Source: Schistosoma haematobium (lineage: Eukaryota > Platyhelminthes > Trematoda > Strigeidida > Schistosomatidae). From it: a stretch of DNA of 64,000 nt. Under the pieces are notes generated by a model, which saw only the letters and a list, made by a program, of their open reading frames with translations, was not told the DNA's origin and searched no databases. This document shows positions 22,401 to 35,174 of this stretch, piece by piece; within the stretch, counting starts at the first letter, position 1; every line of letters begins with the position of its first letter. The stretch lies in the NCBI RefSeq assembly GCF_000699445.3, contig NC_067195.1:85756569-85820568 (forward strand). The letters are read 5' to 3'. The translations under genes and the position numbers were made by a program.

Positions 22401-23109
22401 AAGTGGTTTTGAGGGCGTTTGTCAAGAGCATTACTGAGGCAAATGTGGGCCACATCTATAGGTAAATTTAGATCATTAGGAGTGAATCAACTTTCACGGT
22501 CTTCTAATATTTTAGTACCATGTGAATTATTTCGTCTCGGTAAATAATTCTCAGAAATAGTACCTACATTTGTTTTAGACTTTCTTGCTGATGCCTTAAT
22601 TCTAATGGACACATCTAGTTCAATTTCTCCGGTCAAACCTTCGCATCAATTTACTAGTGTGTACTCCTTGCTGCGCGTCCCCTTCAACCTTTAGTCAACT
22701 TAGATTTAACCTTTTTTACGATTCATCCATAACCCTTAAAATTTATCTAACAACCCCTACATTTCCAACTTCTGATTTTACTGGGTCATCACGCTTGTAT
22801 TTTAAAGGTGTTACGTGTAAATGTATTGTCAAACTCCAAAAAGCTGTTGCAGCTTTTGTGGTGAGAAACTCATTGTCTGGTACAGTGAATTGTAAAGTGT
22901 GTCTTTTTGTTGTTTGAGCATTATATATCTTTTCCGTCTTTACTTTCTCTTACCTTCACATTGTTAATATATTTTCAGTTAATTATTCTCACCCATATAC
23001 GTAACTTACTTAAGATAAGACTTCTTTCACCCTCATCCCATATTTCAGACAATGCCATTCTGACCTGACATTATAGCTCTGCAGACGAACAAACCTCTTG
23101 CTTTCTTTT
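22401..23109. other. No gene seen
   Basis: AT-rich sequence leading into the gypsy remnant. The open stretch 22657-22917 has no recognisable domain. Confidence 0.35.
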
Positions 23110-24275
23110 TAACATCGTCTTCAGACAAGCACTCTCCTCGAGTGTCTCGGCAACTGGATCACAATTCTCAGTTTACTTCAGATATACAACACATTTGGGG
23201 TAAACAATGTAGTTGCCGATGCCTTGTCTCGTATAACTTCCCTGAACAGTTTACAAGGAGTTTACACTCCTAGACTCACCCAGCCCCAAAAAGAAGGCAC
23301 TGATCCTCATTACGAGTTATCCTTGAAAACCCTGAAACTAAGAATCAAGAAAATGGTAACCGGTAAAGAAACATTACTATGTGGCACAATTACAAGTATG
23401 GATCGTCCAAAAATGCCGGACCATTATTAACACGATGTCTTCATTTTTTTGCACATACTTTCTCACACAAAAGATGTTTTATAGGCTCTTTCAAAACTCC
23501 CGATGCTCGTTTGACCATGTTCATCTGGATTTGATTTGACCCTTTTTGGTTCAAATGGACACTTTTACCTATTAACGCATGTAGAATGTTTCACACGACG
23601 GCCACTAGTATTACTCATCAATTATATTATTGCTAAAACAGTGGCCTGTGTCTTCGTCGAACAATGGCTAGAGACTCTTAATGCCATTCAACCATCACTA
23701 TAGACCATGGACGCCAGTTCGAACTTAAAATTTACTGCTGTCTCTCCACACTACTGAGAATCCCACTATTCCGAACGACCGCCTACATTCCACAAGCAAA
23801 CGGGTTGGTAGAACGATCTAACCGACAGGTAAACGCTTCATCTTCACCTGCAAACGTTTCAAATTGAGCCGACGCTCTTCCACTTGTGTTAATCGGTACT
23901 CGCAATACAGTGAAATCTGACGTTAGACACATTGTTGCACAACTCGTTTACAGAACGACACCCCGACTTCCCGGAGAATTCATGGATCCTTGATTTTCTT
24001 CAGTGAATGTGGATCTAAACTTTTATACAAACAGGCTTACAAGCGCTATGTGTTCACTTAAGCCTGTTTTCATTCGACTGCAGTCCATTGATGTCTTCGT
24101 TCAACCCGCCTTACGACACTGCATGAATATTTTTGTACGTCATGACTTATTACGACGACCTATCGAAATAGTATACAAAGAACCCATCAAAGTCCTTCAT
24201 TGTGGGTATAATTACTGTATTATCGATATGCTACGGAGGTGTTGGAAAACTACAAAGAGAAAGCAGCAAGCTTGA
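23110..24275 (+). pseudogene. Decayed Ty3/gypsy RNase H-integrase remnant
   Basis: Opens with the end of RNase H: SQFTSDIQH and, in another frame, a VVADALSRI-type box. After about 400 bases of decayed linker come integrase landmarks: an IDHGRQFE segment (second catalytic Asp), PQANGLVERSNRQV (catalytic Glu), ADALPLVL and a TPRLPGEF segment. Several stops and frameshifts. It is related to, but much more diverged than, the array at 26.1-52.5 kb, so it is a separate older family. No LTRs are recognised beside it. Confidence 0.7.
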
Positions 24276-25740
24276 GAATAATGATATGATATTGTGTGAT
24301 CATGACTCTGTTGTGTTACAGGAAACCGATCGGTAGCACGATGACTGTTTACTATTAATTCGCCAATTGAGGGTTTATACATTTGTGAATCATTGTCGGT
24401 TCCACTGAAACGAGCCTAAATTACAAAATCCATCAGACAGTGTTCACTTATCCAAATCTGTCTATTTATTCCACTAGTTCGATGCACACGTCAGACACTG
24501 TCGACTGATGATTTGTGACTTTTGAATTAGTGAGTCTTAAAATGAATCGATGTGATTTGTTTAATAACAGAAAATGAACAAATACGCTGCATTCATTGAG
24601 TCATTTGATCGCTCAGACAACATGATTGAATGGCCAAATTACTTTGATTCAATTTGTGGGCTGTACATTGTTGAGCACTGAAAATGGTCGTTGTCAAATC
24701 AGTTTTATTGCATACAAGGCCATATTCTATTCACAGTTGTTGATAGAGAATTGTAAGTGAAGTGTTTGCATACTGAAGAAGCCCAAATTTTGTTGTTATT
24801 GGGTAAAGCTCAATCGCTGAGCGACAGACTGTCGCCAAACCATGAGATGCGATATCGATGGTTGTAAACAATGAAATCATAAACTTCATCGTATCGTAAA
24901 GTTTGTGGTTAGGCAGTCTTGCTGAAATCCCATTTGTTCGACAGGAACTTACATTGTACTCTTATCTATTAGGTCACGTATTCCTACAGGGAGAAAGGTT
25001 ACGTATGCTTTATTTAATAACGGGTCGGACACAATCTTCCTATCAAATATCGTAGCAAAACAGGCGGGACTATCAGGAGAAGCGACTCAGTCAGAAATTT
25101 CCTTCATATCAGGTCTCGGTTCAGTGCATCTTTTTAAACAATATACTAACATATTCACTACGCATGAGAGCAAAGGGTATTTATCCCCAGTGATGTAAGC
25201 TGTTTAGGAAGAAAGGTATTTTATTCCATACCAACATGATATGAATCTTAAATCCCAAAAGAAGTTCGTATGGTGTTTGACTGTGCTGCTTAGTCAAAAG
25301 GTGTGTATACTAATGATTCCACATACACCTAGCCAGATCTTAAAATGATTTAGAGAATGGTTTTGCTCTGATTTAAATAACAAGGGAATATAACAGACAA
25401 TTAAAAATTGTTCATTCCAGTACATCTCACTGGATAGAATGAAAAAATATTCAACTTTATGTGTTACCTTGAGGGTAATATTAACTTGCAGTGACACTGT
25501 TTCCGAACCACAAGATCCTTAAAGCCAAGCATATAACTACTGAGATCTATATTTAACACGTAACACTTAGAGAAGGTCAAAAATGGTGAACTCGGGGACA
25601 GCTGATCAAAGTGGAATGGCTTGGTCATGCACGTAGGGTTGCTCATTTTAGCCTCCTGTTCTTTGTATCAAACATATTACTCCCATCCCACCCAAAAATG
25701 TTGTCCAGAAGTGCCAGGCGTTAAACGGCTGATCGTCGTC
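24276..25740. other. No gene seen
   Basis: AT-rich sequence after the gypsy remnant. No LTR, coding block or RNA gene that I can support. Confidence 0.35.
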
Positions 25741-25920
25741 CTGATATGAGTCTTTGTGGACTATGATGAGACCTCCACGTAAAATCTTATAGATTAGGTG
25801 GTCATATCTTGACAAATCCACAATTTCAGGGGTGGGTCTATTATTAGCAGTAGTACTACTGACGAAGTAGACTGTAGTCCTACTAGCTCTCCTCCTGATA
25901 TCTGTGAAGTGAAAGCACAT
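25741..25920 (+). repeat. Dispersed repeat, copy 2 of 2
   Basis: Diverged copy of the block at 22230-22360 in the same orientation. Function and family unknown. Confidence 0.35.
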
Positions 25921-26120
25921 CTATCTACGTTTATGTCTTCAGCGTTTCGTGACACTTACACTATAGAATTTACGGTCATAAGTCATCACGATCTATCTAC
26001 GGAAAAACCATGAGCGAAAATGTTACGTCCAAGTGTTCGCTCTCGACCGTTTGAGAGACACGATAGATTGATCAATTCACATCCTACGAACCAAATAACA
26101 ATAGAAGAAAGATCCAGGAC

Positions 26121-26641
26121 TGACAAGATTATTTTGTAAATAGTTTTTAATATTATTTGTATTTATTTTGCCAATCTTTCACTGTATGTATATTCATCAT
26201 TAAATGATTGTACCTGTTGTTTTAGTAAATGACCTTGAACACTTTTTCTGTTGTGATACTAACATAGCGTGACATACTGTTGCTGGCTAACAAATACACT
26301 ACTTCTCACACATTCCTCGTTCTATTTTCATTCGAGATTGAGTTAACTGAAATCTAAAACAAATATTATTTACATTCATAGACTGTGAGTGCGAATACAC
26401 CATAACTCACTTTGGATTACACCACTGGAGATTTCATCGATACGTTTGGAATTACCAAGCATCTATAATTGTGGATTTATTGTAGCAGACTAAAGCCGAA
26501 CACGCATCATTTTGGTGAACTTAAGTAAAGTCCCATTTTTATTGTATTTGTAACATTTAACTGGTATATATTAATATTACTATTTATCTTTATTAACTTT
26601 GTTGATACTTTTTGCGTTTATATATCGTCTGGTCCACCACA
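26121..26641 (+). repeat. LTR 1 (left end of array)
   Basis: Similarity with the other LTRs begins at TGACAAG (26121) and runs to a probable CACA end at 26641, 82 bases before gag. The other LTRs may begin about 43 bases earlier at TGTTACCTCC, whose start pairs imperfectly with the end (TGGTCCACCACA). So this one is either complete, if TGACAAG is the true start, or slightly truncated. Confidence 0.7.
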
Positions 26642-26722
26642 ATTATTTGGTGAACATCGTGTTAATCCTAACTGTTATATTGTTTACCATTTCACACGAT
26701 TTACTGGTTTATTTTTCTCGTA

Positions 26723-27622
26723 ATGTCCTCTCCCACTAAACTAATTGATATGGATTCGCCTCCGATAACAACTTTTCTCTCATTGTCGAACTCTACTGAA
26801 AATAATTTAAGTTCAGTTAATACTATCTCAGAATTCAGACTCCCGACTTATGGAGCTAATAACCCACGAGTCTGGTTTGCCAAAATTGAAGCTTTATTCA
26901 TGGCTAGAGGCATAAGATCTCAGGCAACAAAGTATGCATATGTAGTCGGCGCACTTCTCATTGAGATTGTCGCTGAAGTCGGGGATTTAATCGACCACGT
27001 GCCAGAATCTGAACCATATGATAAGATAAAGGCAGCAGTAATTCAACGTACATCGGTCTCAGATAAGAAAAGACTGCAACAATTGCTAACGTCTTGTGAC
27101 TTGGGAGATAAGAGACCCTCCCAACTTCTCCGCCACATGAAACAGCTTGCCGGTCCATACAAGCTAGACGAAACCCTCCTAAAGCAAATGTGGTTTCAAA
27201 GATTACCACACAGCGTTAGACAAATTCTCAGTGTTTCAGGGAAATCCGTCGCACTTGATGACTTAGCCGACATGGCGGATAAAATGATGGAAGTCTACCA
27301 CGACAATCACTGTGTGAACTCATTGCAACCACCTGGACCAGCAGATATTAGCTGTTTAGCCTCCTTCCAAAGGCAGTTAACGCAATTAACGGGCCAGCTA
27401 GCGTCACTACAGACGACAATCGCAACCGTCCAAGCCAGACAATTGAGATCCTCTTCCAAACGAAGATCCTTTTCTAGACAACGGTCACGGTCACCGAAGC
27501 AAACATCCGAAGTTTGTTGGTATCACTAAAAATACGGCACCAAAGCACGGCGTTGCACACGACCGTGCACATTTTCTGCGGCTGACACAGAGAATCAGGG
27601 AAACGTCCCGGCCAGACAGTGA
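26723..27622 (+). pseudogene. gag: gypsy gag, copy 1
   Basis: Structural Gag of a Ty3/gypsy element. 268 codons are open to a TAA at 27527-27529 inside the zinc-knuckle-like region: CWYH lies before the stop, and KYGTKARRC and the CTRPC part after it in the same frame, which closes with TGA at 27620-27622. The N-terminal half resembles the retrotransposon capsid type (LPTYGANNPRVWFAKIEALF) and the C-terminal part is Arg/Ser-rich. Pol is read in the -1 frame and overlaps the gag end by 4 bases, the classic gag-pol arrangement. All copies have the TAA. Confidence 0.85.
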
Positions 27623-29672
27623 TGGCGGAGCCTGTTTCTGGCCACTATCCGAGCCGTCTATTTCACGTCGGGGATCAAATTTCGGGCTCGGATTTTCTGG
27701 TCGATACAGGAACCGAAATCAGCATTATCCCATTACACCTCTCTCAACGACGGCACTCTCAGAGTACTAAATTGTCTCTAGTCGCAGCCAATAACACAGT
27801 CATTAAAACTTACGGCGAACAATCACTTATCTTAGATCTCGATCTTCGCAGGCGTTTCACATGGGTTTTCATCGTAGCTGAAATCAAACAACCCATTCTC
27901 GGGGCCGACTTTCTCGGTGCTTACAACCTACTTGTAGATATGGGGAAAAAGAAACTAATTGACAAGAACACAAGCTTACAGGTCAGCGGCACAACTATCT
28001 CCAATTACGATATTCATGGAGTCCGAATAATAAGACCTGAAAATAAAATTTTCACCGATATCCTGTCGAAATATGAAAGTATAACCAGAGCTGATTACCA
28101 AAGCGAACGCTCCACACATCATGTTCAACACAGTATCACTACTACAGGACCACCCATTCGCGCCAGGGCGAGAAGATTCCCTCCAAACAAGTTGCAGTTC
28201 GCTAAGAGAGAATTCGAACACATTATGCAACTTGGGATTATTAGACAATCCAATAGTCTTTGGGTCTCGCCGCTTCATATGGTTCCCAAGAAAGACCAAG
28301 ACTGGCGCCCATGTGGAGATTATCGCCGTTTAAATAACCAGACTATCCCAGACAGGTATCCGATCCCTCATCTGCACGATTTTTCTTTAAATCTACATGG
28401 AAAACAGATCTTTTCGAAGTTAGATCTAGTCCGAGCATATCATCAAATACCGATGGCACCTGAGGATATCGAAAAACAGCCGTAATCACACCTTTTGGCT
28501 TGTTTGAATTCTTGAGGATGCCTTTCGGACTAAAAACGCTGCTCAAACCTTCCAGAGATTTATGGACGAAGTAACTAGAGGTTTGGATTTTGTATTTGTC
28601 TATGTCGACGATGTTTTAATCGCTAGTTCTTCCACTGAAGAACATGTTCAGCACTTACACACGCTTTTCGAACGTTTCAAAAGTTATGGTGTTGTAATCA
28701 ACCCTTCGAAGTGTATATTTGGCGCCTCAACTCTGGAATTCCTGGGACACCACATTGATTCCTAAGGAATTAAACCGCTTGAAGAAAAAGTCAAAGCCAT
28801 CACCAGCTACCCAGAACCAACCTCAGTAAAATCCCTACGTCGTTTTCTTGGAACATGCAATTTTTATCGACGATTTCTACCAAATTGCGCCGATGTACTA
28901 CAGCCGTTGACAGATTTACTGAAAAACGATAAATCAGGTACCAAGAAAGAAAAGAACCAAATATCTAAGTTACCTTCTGATGCCAAAGTAGCATTTGAAA
29001 AAGCTAAATTCATGATTGCCAATGCTGCCATGCTCCAACACCTAAATATCGATCCCACAACACTGTTGATCCTGTGCACAGATGCTTCACAAAAGCCGTC
29101 GGGGCAGTATTGCAACAGCGGGTAAACAACACGATTACCCCCATTGCCTTTTTCTCCAAGAGATCGCCAGCACAAGAACGTTATAGTACTTTTGGACGGG
29201 AGTTACTCGCTATCTACTTAGCCGTTAAACACTTTAACTTCTTACTACAAGGACGAACTTTCACCATCATGACTGATCACAAACCTTTATGTTACTCATT
29301 CAACACTTCGTACGACCGACATTCACCTCGCGAAGCACGACAATTGGATTACATCTCCCAGTTTACGACAGATATTCAATTTGTCAAAGGACACACTAAC
29401 GTCGTAGCACACGCATTATCATGAAAGGACGTAAACACTCTGGTACGTAAGCAAGACATCAATCTGGAAACAATCGCAAAATTGCAAGTAGACGACGCAG
29501 ATATAAAAAGCTGCAAAGACAAGTCTAACTTGAACCTTAAACAAGTACCCATCCCTTTCTCAAATACATCTATCATTTGCGACGTTTCAACGGGTAACAA
29601 CCGCCCTTTCGTCCCCGAGCCTGTCGTCGACAAGTATTTCGTCAACTGCATGACCTTTCGCACCCAGGAATC
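27619..29672 (+). pseudogene. pol: gypsy pol (protease-RT-RNase H), copy 1
   Basis: Protease: FLVDTGTE near residue 29 and [44 protein letters not shown], then YVDD in the next open piece (28562-28765), which also holds CIFGASTLEFLGH. RNase H: TDAS, FGRELLAIYLAV, TDHKPL, VKGHTN. Breaks: an A-run at 28472-28476 (also in copy 4, not in 2, 3 and 5), an A-run at 28532-28536, TAA 28763-28765, a frame change near 29091-29094 and TGA 29422-29424; the last four occur in all copies. The segment ends in the first half of the integrase zinc-binding region (HDLSHPGI) where the solo LTR interrupts. Confidence 0.88.
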
Positions 29673-30034
29673 TGTTAGGTATACAGAGGAATATACCAAT
29701 AATTATCGTGTTAAGTCGAATGGTGTCCTTGGACGTTAAATGTACACTCCCTATTGGTCGATATTTGTTTCACTTGTTAAATATTGTGTAAATGATGTTT
29801 TCTATTTCATGGTACGATGTGGTTTGTTTGTTTGGTATATAAGTAGAGTGTGTTTGAAATATAACGATTCATAACTCAGAGGCTGTGACTTGCGTTCTAG
29901 ACTCAACTGGCTTGGCTAGACAGGGGAGCGGGGCCAATCAAAACCCTAGGCCGTTCACTACGTGTTTTTCCGTGTCATTGAACCGATCGATATAAACGCT
30001 GCTTATCAAAACCTGCAGTCCACCCGTTACAACA
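29673..30034 (+). mobile_element. Solo LTR nested in integrase, copy 1
   Basis: A 362-bp insert beginning TGTTAGG and ending TTACAACA, flanked by GAATC at 29668-29672 and 30035-30039. It contains GGTATATAAG (TATA-like). It splits the integrase HHCC zinc-binding module: the His pair lies left, CLQC lies right. A different LTR family from the host element; a diverged relative is at 10515-10909. Confidence 0.88.
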
Positions 30035-31128
30035 GAATCACAGCCACAACCAAATTGATTACTGAGCGTTTTGTGTGGCCAAAGATCAATTCAGATATAG
30101 AACGATGGACACGAAGCTGCTTACAATGTCAACGTAGCAAAATTCAGAAGCACACGATCAATCCCTTTGGCAAGTATCCCCTGCCAGAAAAACGTTTTCA
30201 ACATATCCATCTAGACATAGTTGGTCCACTGCCACCATCTAATTCATCCACACACATCCTCACTGCAGTGGACAGATTCACCAGATGGGCGATAGCATGC
30301 CCTATTGCTGATACTTCCACAGAAACAGCAGCCAGCGTATTCCTTGACCGTTGGATAGCAAATTACGGAGTACCTCCCATCATCACTACCGACCGTGGCC
30401 CCCAGTTTCAGTCTATCTTACTTCAGGAATTCACAAGACTTCTGGGCGTGAACCACATCAAAACAACAGCCTATCACCCAGCAGCTAATGGTTTGGTCGA
30501 AAGGTTTCACCGCAAATTAAAAAGCTCGCTGATGGTACAAGATGATACAACAAAATGGAGTGACGCATTACCACTCGTACTTCTGGGAATACGTTCAACC
30601 ATAAAGGAGGATATAGGTTGTACAGCCGCCGGGCTAGTTTACGGTACAACTCTTACATTACCGGGTCAATTAGTAGATCCAAACACATCAGTACCAACGG
30701 ATCCAAGCCGTTTCGCTAGTCGACTGCTGCAAACCATGCAAAGAATCAAAGTCATACCGCCGCGAGAACATAATAATCGAATACAACTCGACAAAAACCT
30801 AGAAACATGCAAATTCGTCTTTATTCGAGTTGATGGTGTTAAAAAGCCATTGAAACAACCTTATAAAGGACCATATCAAGTAATTAAAGGAACGAACAAA
30901 CACTTCATAATCGACAAGTGTGGAAAGAAGGAAACTATCACTATCGATAGAATAAAGCCTGCTTTCTACGAAGCACAGCACGATAAAGAACATACTACTT
31001 CACTGAACCAACCCTGTCCAACAACAGCCACTAGAGCAGACATGGAAGAAAAACCGAGTATCAAACCTACTTGTTTAACACGTTCAGGCAGAGCTGTAAA
31101 AACCCAAACGCTATGTACATTTCGCTGA
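30035..31128 (+). pseudogene. int: gypsy integrase, copy 1
   Basis: Open from inside the solo LTR to the TGA at 31126-31128; the first 24 codons (from 29962) belong to the insert, so that start is artificial. It keeps CLQC of the zinc module and a canonical catalytic triad: D85 (HLDIVG), D144 (TTDRGPQF) and E180 (GLVERFHR), i.e. D-x58-D-x35-E. A GPY-type C-terminal segment (KGPYQVI) follows. Integrase inserts the cDNA into host DNA. Catalytic residues are intact, but the split zinc module and upstream stops prevent normal expression. About 450 noncoding bases separate it from the next LTR. Confidence 0.88.
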
Positions 31129-31579
31129 ATAAAAAAATCGAAACAAACAATTATCGATGTATTATACTATTAAATTCACCCGATTTTCCAGACAAAATCT
31201 ATAATTTTTCTTCTCTTTTCACAGTGTACATAATTAATCACGTTTTTACATAATTATTCGTTTTGTCACACAATAATAAACGAGTAATTACGTATTCATT
31301 GTACACAAAAATAAACAGTTCAATTTTTTTGTTGGTCATTAACAGTTTCGCACATTATTATCATTGTTAGCCAAACAAGACATTAAATGACAGTGTTTTC
31401 TTTTTTGTGTTCGTTATACTATGCTACATCATTGCTATTCTCAAACGATAACACACTGCATCTTACTAACGTATATGTCATATCCAACTCCACAATTTTT
31501 GTTGGTTATAACTGTAAATATTATTTTTGTATATACATATATATATCATATTCTTACATTTTTTTGTTATTATAACCAG

Positions 31580-32142
31580 TGTTACCTCCAGACACTATGG
31601 GGGAGCTATGTGGAGATAGATCTGACAAGCTTATTTTGTAAATAGTTTTTAATATTATTTGTATTTATTTTGCCAATCTTTCACTGTATGTATATTCATC
31701 ATTAAATGATTGTACCTGTTGTTTTAGTAAATGACCTTGAACACTTTTTCTGTTGTGATACTAACATAGCGTGACATACTGTTGCTGGCTAACAAATACA
31801 CTACTTCTCACACATTCCTCGTTCTATTTTCATTCGAGATTGAGTTAACTGAAATCTAAAACAAATATTATTTACATTCATAGACTGTGAGTGCGAATAC
31901 ACCATAACTCACTTTGGATTACACCACTGGAGATTTCATCGATACGTTTGGAATTACCAAGCATCTATAATTGTGGATTTATTGTAGCAGACTAAAGCCG
32001 AACACGCATCATTTTGGTGAACTTAAGTAAAGTCCCATTTTTATTGTATTTGTAACATTTAACTGGTATATATTAATATTACTATTTATCTTTATTAACT
32101 TTGTTGATACTTTTGCGTTTATATATCGTCTGGTCCACCACA
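31580..32142 (+). repeat. LTR 2, shared by copies 1 and 2
   Basis: From TGTTACCTCC (or TGACAAG at 31623) to CCACCACA. A G-rich stretch (TATGGGGGAGC) lies between the two possible starts. If it is the polypurine tract, the LTR begins at 31623. One LTR serves both neighbours. Confidence 0.75.
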
Positions 32143-32223
32143 ATTATTTGGTGAACATCGTGTTTATCCTAACTGTTATATTGTTTACCATTTCACACGA
32201 TTTACTGGTTTATTTTTCTCGTA

Positions 32224-33123
32224 ATGTCCTCTCCCACTAAACTAATTGATATGGATTCGCCTCCGATAACAACTTTTCTCTCATTGTCGAACTCTACTGA
32301 AAATAATTTAAGTTCAGTTAATACTATCTCAGAATTCAGACTCCCAACTTATGGAGCTAATAACCCACGAGTCTGGTTTGCCAAAATTGAAGCTTTATTC
32401 ATGGCTAGAGGCATAAGATCTCAGGCAACAAAGTATGCATATGTAGTCGGCGCACTTCTCATTGAGATTGTCGCTGAAGTCGGGGATTTAATCGACCACG
32501 TGCCAGAATCTGAACCATATGATAAGATAAAGGCAGCAGTAATTCAACGTACATCGGTCTCAGATAAGAAAAGACTGCAACAATTGCTAACGTCTTGTGA
32601 CTTGGGAGATAAGAGACCCTCCCAACTTCTCCGCCACATGAAACAGCTTGCCGGTCCATACAAGCTAGACGAAACCCTCCTAAAGCAAATGTGGTTTCAA
32701 AGATTACCACACAGCGTTAGACAAATTCTCAGTGTTTCAGGGAAATCCGTCGCACTTGATGACTTAGCCGACATGGCGGATAAAATGATGGAAGTCTACC
32801 ACGACAATCACTGTGTGAACTCATTGCAACCACCTGGACCAGCAGATATTAGTTGTTTAGCCTCCTTCCAAAGGCAGTTAACGCAATTAACGGGCCAGCT
32901 AGCGTCACTACAGACGACAATCGCAACCGTCCAAGCCAGATAATTGAGATCCTCTTCCAAACGAAGATCCTTTTCTAGACAACGGTCACGGTCACCGAAG
33001 CAAACATCCGAAGTTTGTTGGTATCACTAAAAATACGGCACCAAAGCACGGCGTTGCACACGACCGTGCACATTTTCTGCGGCTGACACAGAGAATCAGG
33101 GAAACGTCCCGGCCAGACAGTGA
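32224..33123 (+). pseudogene. gag: gypsy gag, copy 2
   Basis: As copy 1, with a private TAA at 32941-32943 that removes the Arg/Ser-rich tail (239 codons open). The zinc-knuckle TAA is present as well. Confidence 0.85.
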
Positions 33124-35174
33124 TGGCGGAGCCTGTTTCTGGCCACTATCCGAGCCGTCTATTTCACGTCGGGGATCAAATTTCGGGCTCGGATTTTCTG
33201 GTCGATACAGGAACCGAAATCAGCATTATCCCATTACACCTCTCTCAACGACGGCACTCTCAGAGTACTAAATTGTCTCTAGTCGCAGCCAATAACACAG
33301 TCATTAAAACTTACGGCGAACAATCACTTATCTTAGATCTCGATCTTCGCAGGCGTTTCACATGGGTTTTCATCGTAGCTGAAATCAAACAACCCATTCT
33401 CGGGGCCGACTTTCTCGGTGCTTACAACCTACTTGTAGATATGGGGAAAAAGAAACTAATTGACAAGAACACAAGCTTACAGGTCAGCGGCACAACTATC
33501 TCCAATTACGATATTCATGGAGTCCGAATAATAAGACCTGAAAATAAAATTTTCACCGATATCCTGTCGAAATATGAAAGTATAACCAGAGCTGATTACC
33601 AAAGCGAACGCTCCACACATCATGTTCAACACAGTATCACTACTACAGGACCACCCATTCGCGCCAGGGCGAGAAGATTCCCTCCAAACAAGTTGCAGTT
33701 CGCTAAGAGAGAATTCGAACACATTATGCAACTTGGGATTATTAGACAATCCAATAGTCTTTGGGTCTCGCCGCTTCATATGGTTCCCAAGAAAGACCAA
33801 GACTGGCGCCCATGTGGAGATTATCGCCGTTTAAATAACCAGACTATCCCAGACAGGTATCCGATCCCTCATCTGCACGATTTTTCTTTAAATCTACATG
33901 GAAAACAGATCTTTTCGAAGTTAGATCTAGTCCGAGCATATCATCAAATACCGATGGCACCTGAGGATATCGAAAAAACAGCCGTAATCACACCTTTTGG
34001 CTTGTTTGAATTCTTGAGGATGCCTTTCGGACTAAAAACGCTGCTCAAACCTTCCAGAGATTTATGGACGAAGTAACTAGAGGTTTGGATTTTGTATTTG
34101 TCTATGTCGACGATGTTTTAATCGCTAGTTCTTCCACTGAAGAACATGTTCAGCACTTACACACGCTTTTCGAACGTTTCAAAAGTTATGGTGTTGTAAT
34201 CAACCCTTCGAAGTGTATATTTGGCGCCTCAACTCTGGAATTCCTGGGACACCACATTGATTCCTAAGGAATTAAACCGCTTGAAGAAAAAGTCAAAGCC
34301 ATCACCAGCTACCCAGAACCAACCTCAGTAAAATCCCTACGTCGTTTTCTTGGAACATGCAATTTTTATCGACGATTTCTACCAAATTGCGCCGATGTAC
34401 TACAGCCGTTGACAGATTTACTGAAAAACGATAAATCAGGTACCAAGAAAGAAAAGAACCAAATATCTAAGTTACCTTCTGATGCCAAAGTAGCATTTGA
34501 AAAAGCTAAATTCATGATTGCCAATGCTGCCATGCTCCAACACCTAAATATCGATCCCACAACACTGTTGATCCTGTGCACAGATGCTTCACAAAAGCCG
34601 TCGGGGCAGTATTGCAACAGCGGGTAAACAACACGATTACCCCCATTGCCTTTTTCTCCAAGAGATCGCCAGCACAAGAACGTTATAGTACTTTTGGACG
34701 GGAGTTACTCGCTATCTACTTAGCCGTTAAACACTTTAACTTCTTACTACAAGGACGAACTTTCACCATCATGACTGATCACAAACCTTTATGTTACTCA
34801 TTCAACACTTCGTACGACCGACATTCACCTCGCGAAGCACGACAATTGGATTACATCTCCCAGTTTACGACAGATATTCAATTTGTCAAAGGACACACTA
34901 ACGTCGTAGCACACGCATTATCATGAAAGGACGTAAACACTCTGGTACGTAAGCAAGACATCAATCTGGAAACAATCGCAAAATTGCAAGTAGACGACGC
35001 AGATATAAAAGCTGCAAAGACAAGTCTAACTTGAACCTTAAACAAGTACCCATCCCTTTCTCAAATACATCTATCATTTGCGACGTTTCAACGGGTAACA
35101 ACCGCCCTTTCGTCCCCCGAGCCTGTCGTCGACAAGTATTTCGTCAACTGCATGACCTTTCGCACCCAGGAATC
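33120..35174 (+). pseudogene. pol: gypsy pol (protease-RT-RNase H), copy 2
   Basis: 318 open codons (33120-34076) cover protease (DTG at residues 29-31) and the first half of RT; the reading frame then shifts at the A-run near 34034. YVDD lies in 34064-34267. Shared TAA at 34265-34267, shared frame change near 34593 and shared TGA at 34924-34926. Confidence 0.87.

Noticed and set aside
27976..28299. Antisense frames recurring in each gypsy copy (107, 103, 83 and 64 codons)
   Set aside because: They mirror conserved sense coding sequence of gag, pol and integrase and have no domain of their own.
29962..30034. ATG-like start of the integrase frame as a real start
   Set aside because: These codons lie within the nested solo LTR; the frame is open there by chance.
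31129..31579. Possible envelope gene after integrase
   Set aside because: Only AT-rich short frames; no signal peptide plus membrane-anchor arrangement.
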